DNA of 64,000 nucleotides from Cylindrospermopsis curvispora GIHE-G1. Its GTDB lineage: Bacteria; Cyanobacteriota; Cyanobacteriia; Cyanobacteriales; Nostocaceae. The notes beneath the pieces are model-generated. The model worked only from the letters and a program-made list of their open reading frames with translations. It did no database searches and was not told the DNA's origin. This document shows, piece by piece, positions 63,176 to 64,000 of this stretch (the first letter of the stretch is position 1; the number at the start of each line of letters is the position of its first letter). Location of the stretch: contig NZ_CP060822.1 in assembly GCF_014489415.1 (NCBI RefSeq), positions 2,651,501 to 2,715,500 of the forward strand, in the 5' to 3' direction. The translations under genes were made by a program, and so were the position numbers.

Positions 63176-64000
63176 ATGTTAAAAAAACTACAAAACAAGC
63201 AAGTCTATTTAATTACAGGAGCAGGGCTGGGCGCCTTTCTCTTAGGTGTGGGGTTCTCATTTCCCCAGGCGCAAAAAACCTTGAGCAAATGGTTTGACCC
63301 CAGTCAGGTAGAAGCAAATCAGTCAATTCAAATGGACCAATCTCCTTCAGCTATTGGCATGACTGTGGCTCAATCTTTACCAGAAAGATCGAGTAAGCTC
63401 AGGGAAATTGCTGAAAAAGGAAACTCTCCAGACCGAGAAAGGGCCCGCTATGTGTTGGCTAGTGATTATATTCAAACTAATCAAGGTAAACCAGCGTTGG
63501 AATTATTGGTGGGTTTGGAAAAAGATTATCCAGTTTTGGCACCTTATATTTTATTGAAACAAGCCCAGGCTCAAGATATGTTGGGGGAAAAAGGGTTAGC
63601 TTCTGACCTGCGTCAAAGGGTATTAAGGGATTATGCAAAAAGTCCCGCAGCGGTGAAAGCTATGTATCTCATTGGACAGCCAAAACTACAGGAACGGGCG
63701 ATCGCCGAATTTCCTTCCCATCCGCTAACCTGGGAAATTATCCGCAATCGTCTGCGAGAAAACCCTAATCAACCCAAATTACAATTAATATTGGCTAAGT
63801 ATGCTGGTGATGAACCAGGAACTGTAGGTTTTTTACATAGCTTGGTTCCCCAATCTTCACTTACCCCAGCAGATTGGGAAGTGATTGGTGCAGCATATTG
63901 GGATAATAATGAGTTTGTTAAAGCCAGCAGTGCTTACAAAAATGCTCCTCAAACTGCTAAAAATCTATATCGTATTGCCAGGGGCTTACAAATAGACAAC
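63176..64000 (+). CDS. Soluble lytic transglycosylase-like protein, 5' part
   Basis: First 275 residues of a protein that runs beyond the window. Signal/membrane anchor at 12-32, then an alpha-superhelical, TPR-like region (RERARYVLASDYIQTNQGKP, ASDLRQRVLRDYAKSPAAVK) as in the N-terminal part of Slt (GH23) transglycosylases; the catalytic ES motif would lie outside. HIP1 at about 63698. The identity with Slt is a family guess from the helical repeat and common cyanobacterial neighbours. Confidence 0.65.
   Translation, partial: MLKKLQNKQVYLITGAGLGAFLLGVGFSFPQAQKTLSKWFDPSQVEANQSIQMDQSPSAIGMTVAQSLPERSSKLREIAEKGNSPDRERARYVLASDYIQTNQGKPALELLVGLEKDYPVLAPYILLKQAQAQDMLGEKGLASDLRQRVLRDYAKSPAAVKAMYLIGQPKLQERAIAEFPSHPLTWEIIRNRLRENPNQPKLQLILAKYAGDEPGTVGFLHSLVPQSSLTPADWEVIGAAYWDNNEFVKASSAYKNAPQTAKNLYRIARGLQIDN

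Overview
The window is chromosomal DNA of a cyanobacterium. It encodes photosystem proteins (PsaI, a Psb28-family protein), NDH-1 subunit NdhF, the PxcA proton-extrusion protein, an RbcR-type regulator, tocopherol cyclase, MenB, Tic22 and the alkane pathway pair Ado/Aar, and it is dotted with the cyanobacterial octamer GCGATCGC (HIP1, roughly 29 copies by eye). Base composition is moderately AT-rich. HIP1 density, the dispersed GTAGG/AACGAAACCC palindromic repeats and the ado-aar-accA-SDR-folE gene order suggest a filamentous Nostocales-type organism (Anabaena/Raphidiopsis-like). That placement is inference.

Layout. 1-1207: 3' part of an MscS channel gene. 1533-6770: a minus-strand guanidine-use operon, consisting of an NtcA-type promoter, a guanidine-I (ykkC) riboswitch with terminator, a Ni-dependent guanidine hydrolase (usually misnamed agmatinase), HypA/HypB-type nickel chaperones and a three-gene ABC importer. 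6817-13.4 kb: TrmJ-like methyltransferase, a beta-lactamase-fold hydrolase, Psb28, DprA, and the ferredoxin/Ycf35/DUF2997 cluster. 13.4-20 kb: YdcF-like protein, a Bax1 (DUF790)-XPB nuclease/helicase pair, MsrA, and an unusual SF1 helicase-like protein. 20-30 kb: PxcA, MltA, fused molybdate transporter ModBC, a strong small-RNA candidate at about 25.10-25.21 kb, PyrF-PyrE fusion, a Tat-exported molybdoprotein with a cytochrome b partner, and RuvC. 30-40 kb: YvcK, TsaE, PrmC, Tic22, NdhF1, TrxC-like thioredoxin, NnrU/Z-ISO, RbcR and a 614-residue orphan. 40-48 kb: PsaI, tRNA-Ser, a lone sugar permease, ado-aar-accA-(leader peptide)-SDR-folE, tRNA-Arg, tocopherol cyclase. 48-64 kb: CHASE2 kinase, ammonium transporter, IspH, MenB, S66 peptidase, the pstSCAB phosphate operon behind an array of seven Pho-box-like octamers, a UbiH-type monooxygenase, and the 5' part of a Slt-like gene.

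Nitrogen and phosphate supply are recurring themes: guanidine and ammonium genes carry NtcA-like sites, and pst carries a Pho-box array. No prophage, transposase, CRISPR array or rRNA operon was seen. The most notable system is the doubly controlled guanidine operon. The best undescribed candidates are the approximately 105-nt small RNA near 25.1 kb, the 26-codon leader ORF before the SDR gene at 44.97 kb, and the Bax1-XPB pair beside a nuclease-less SF1 helicase.
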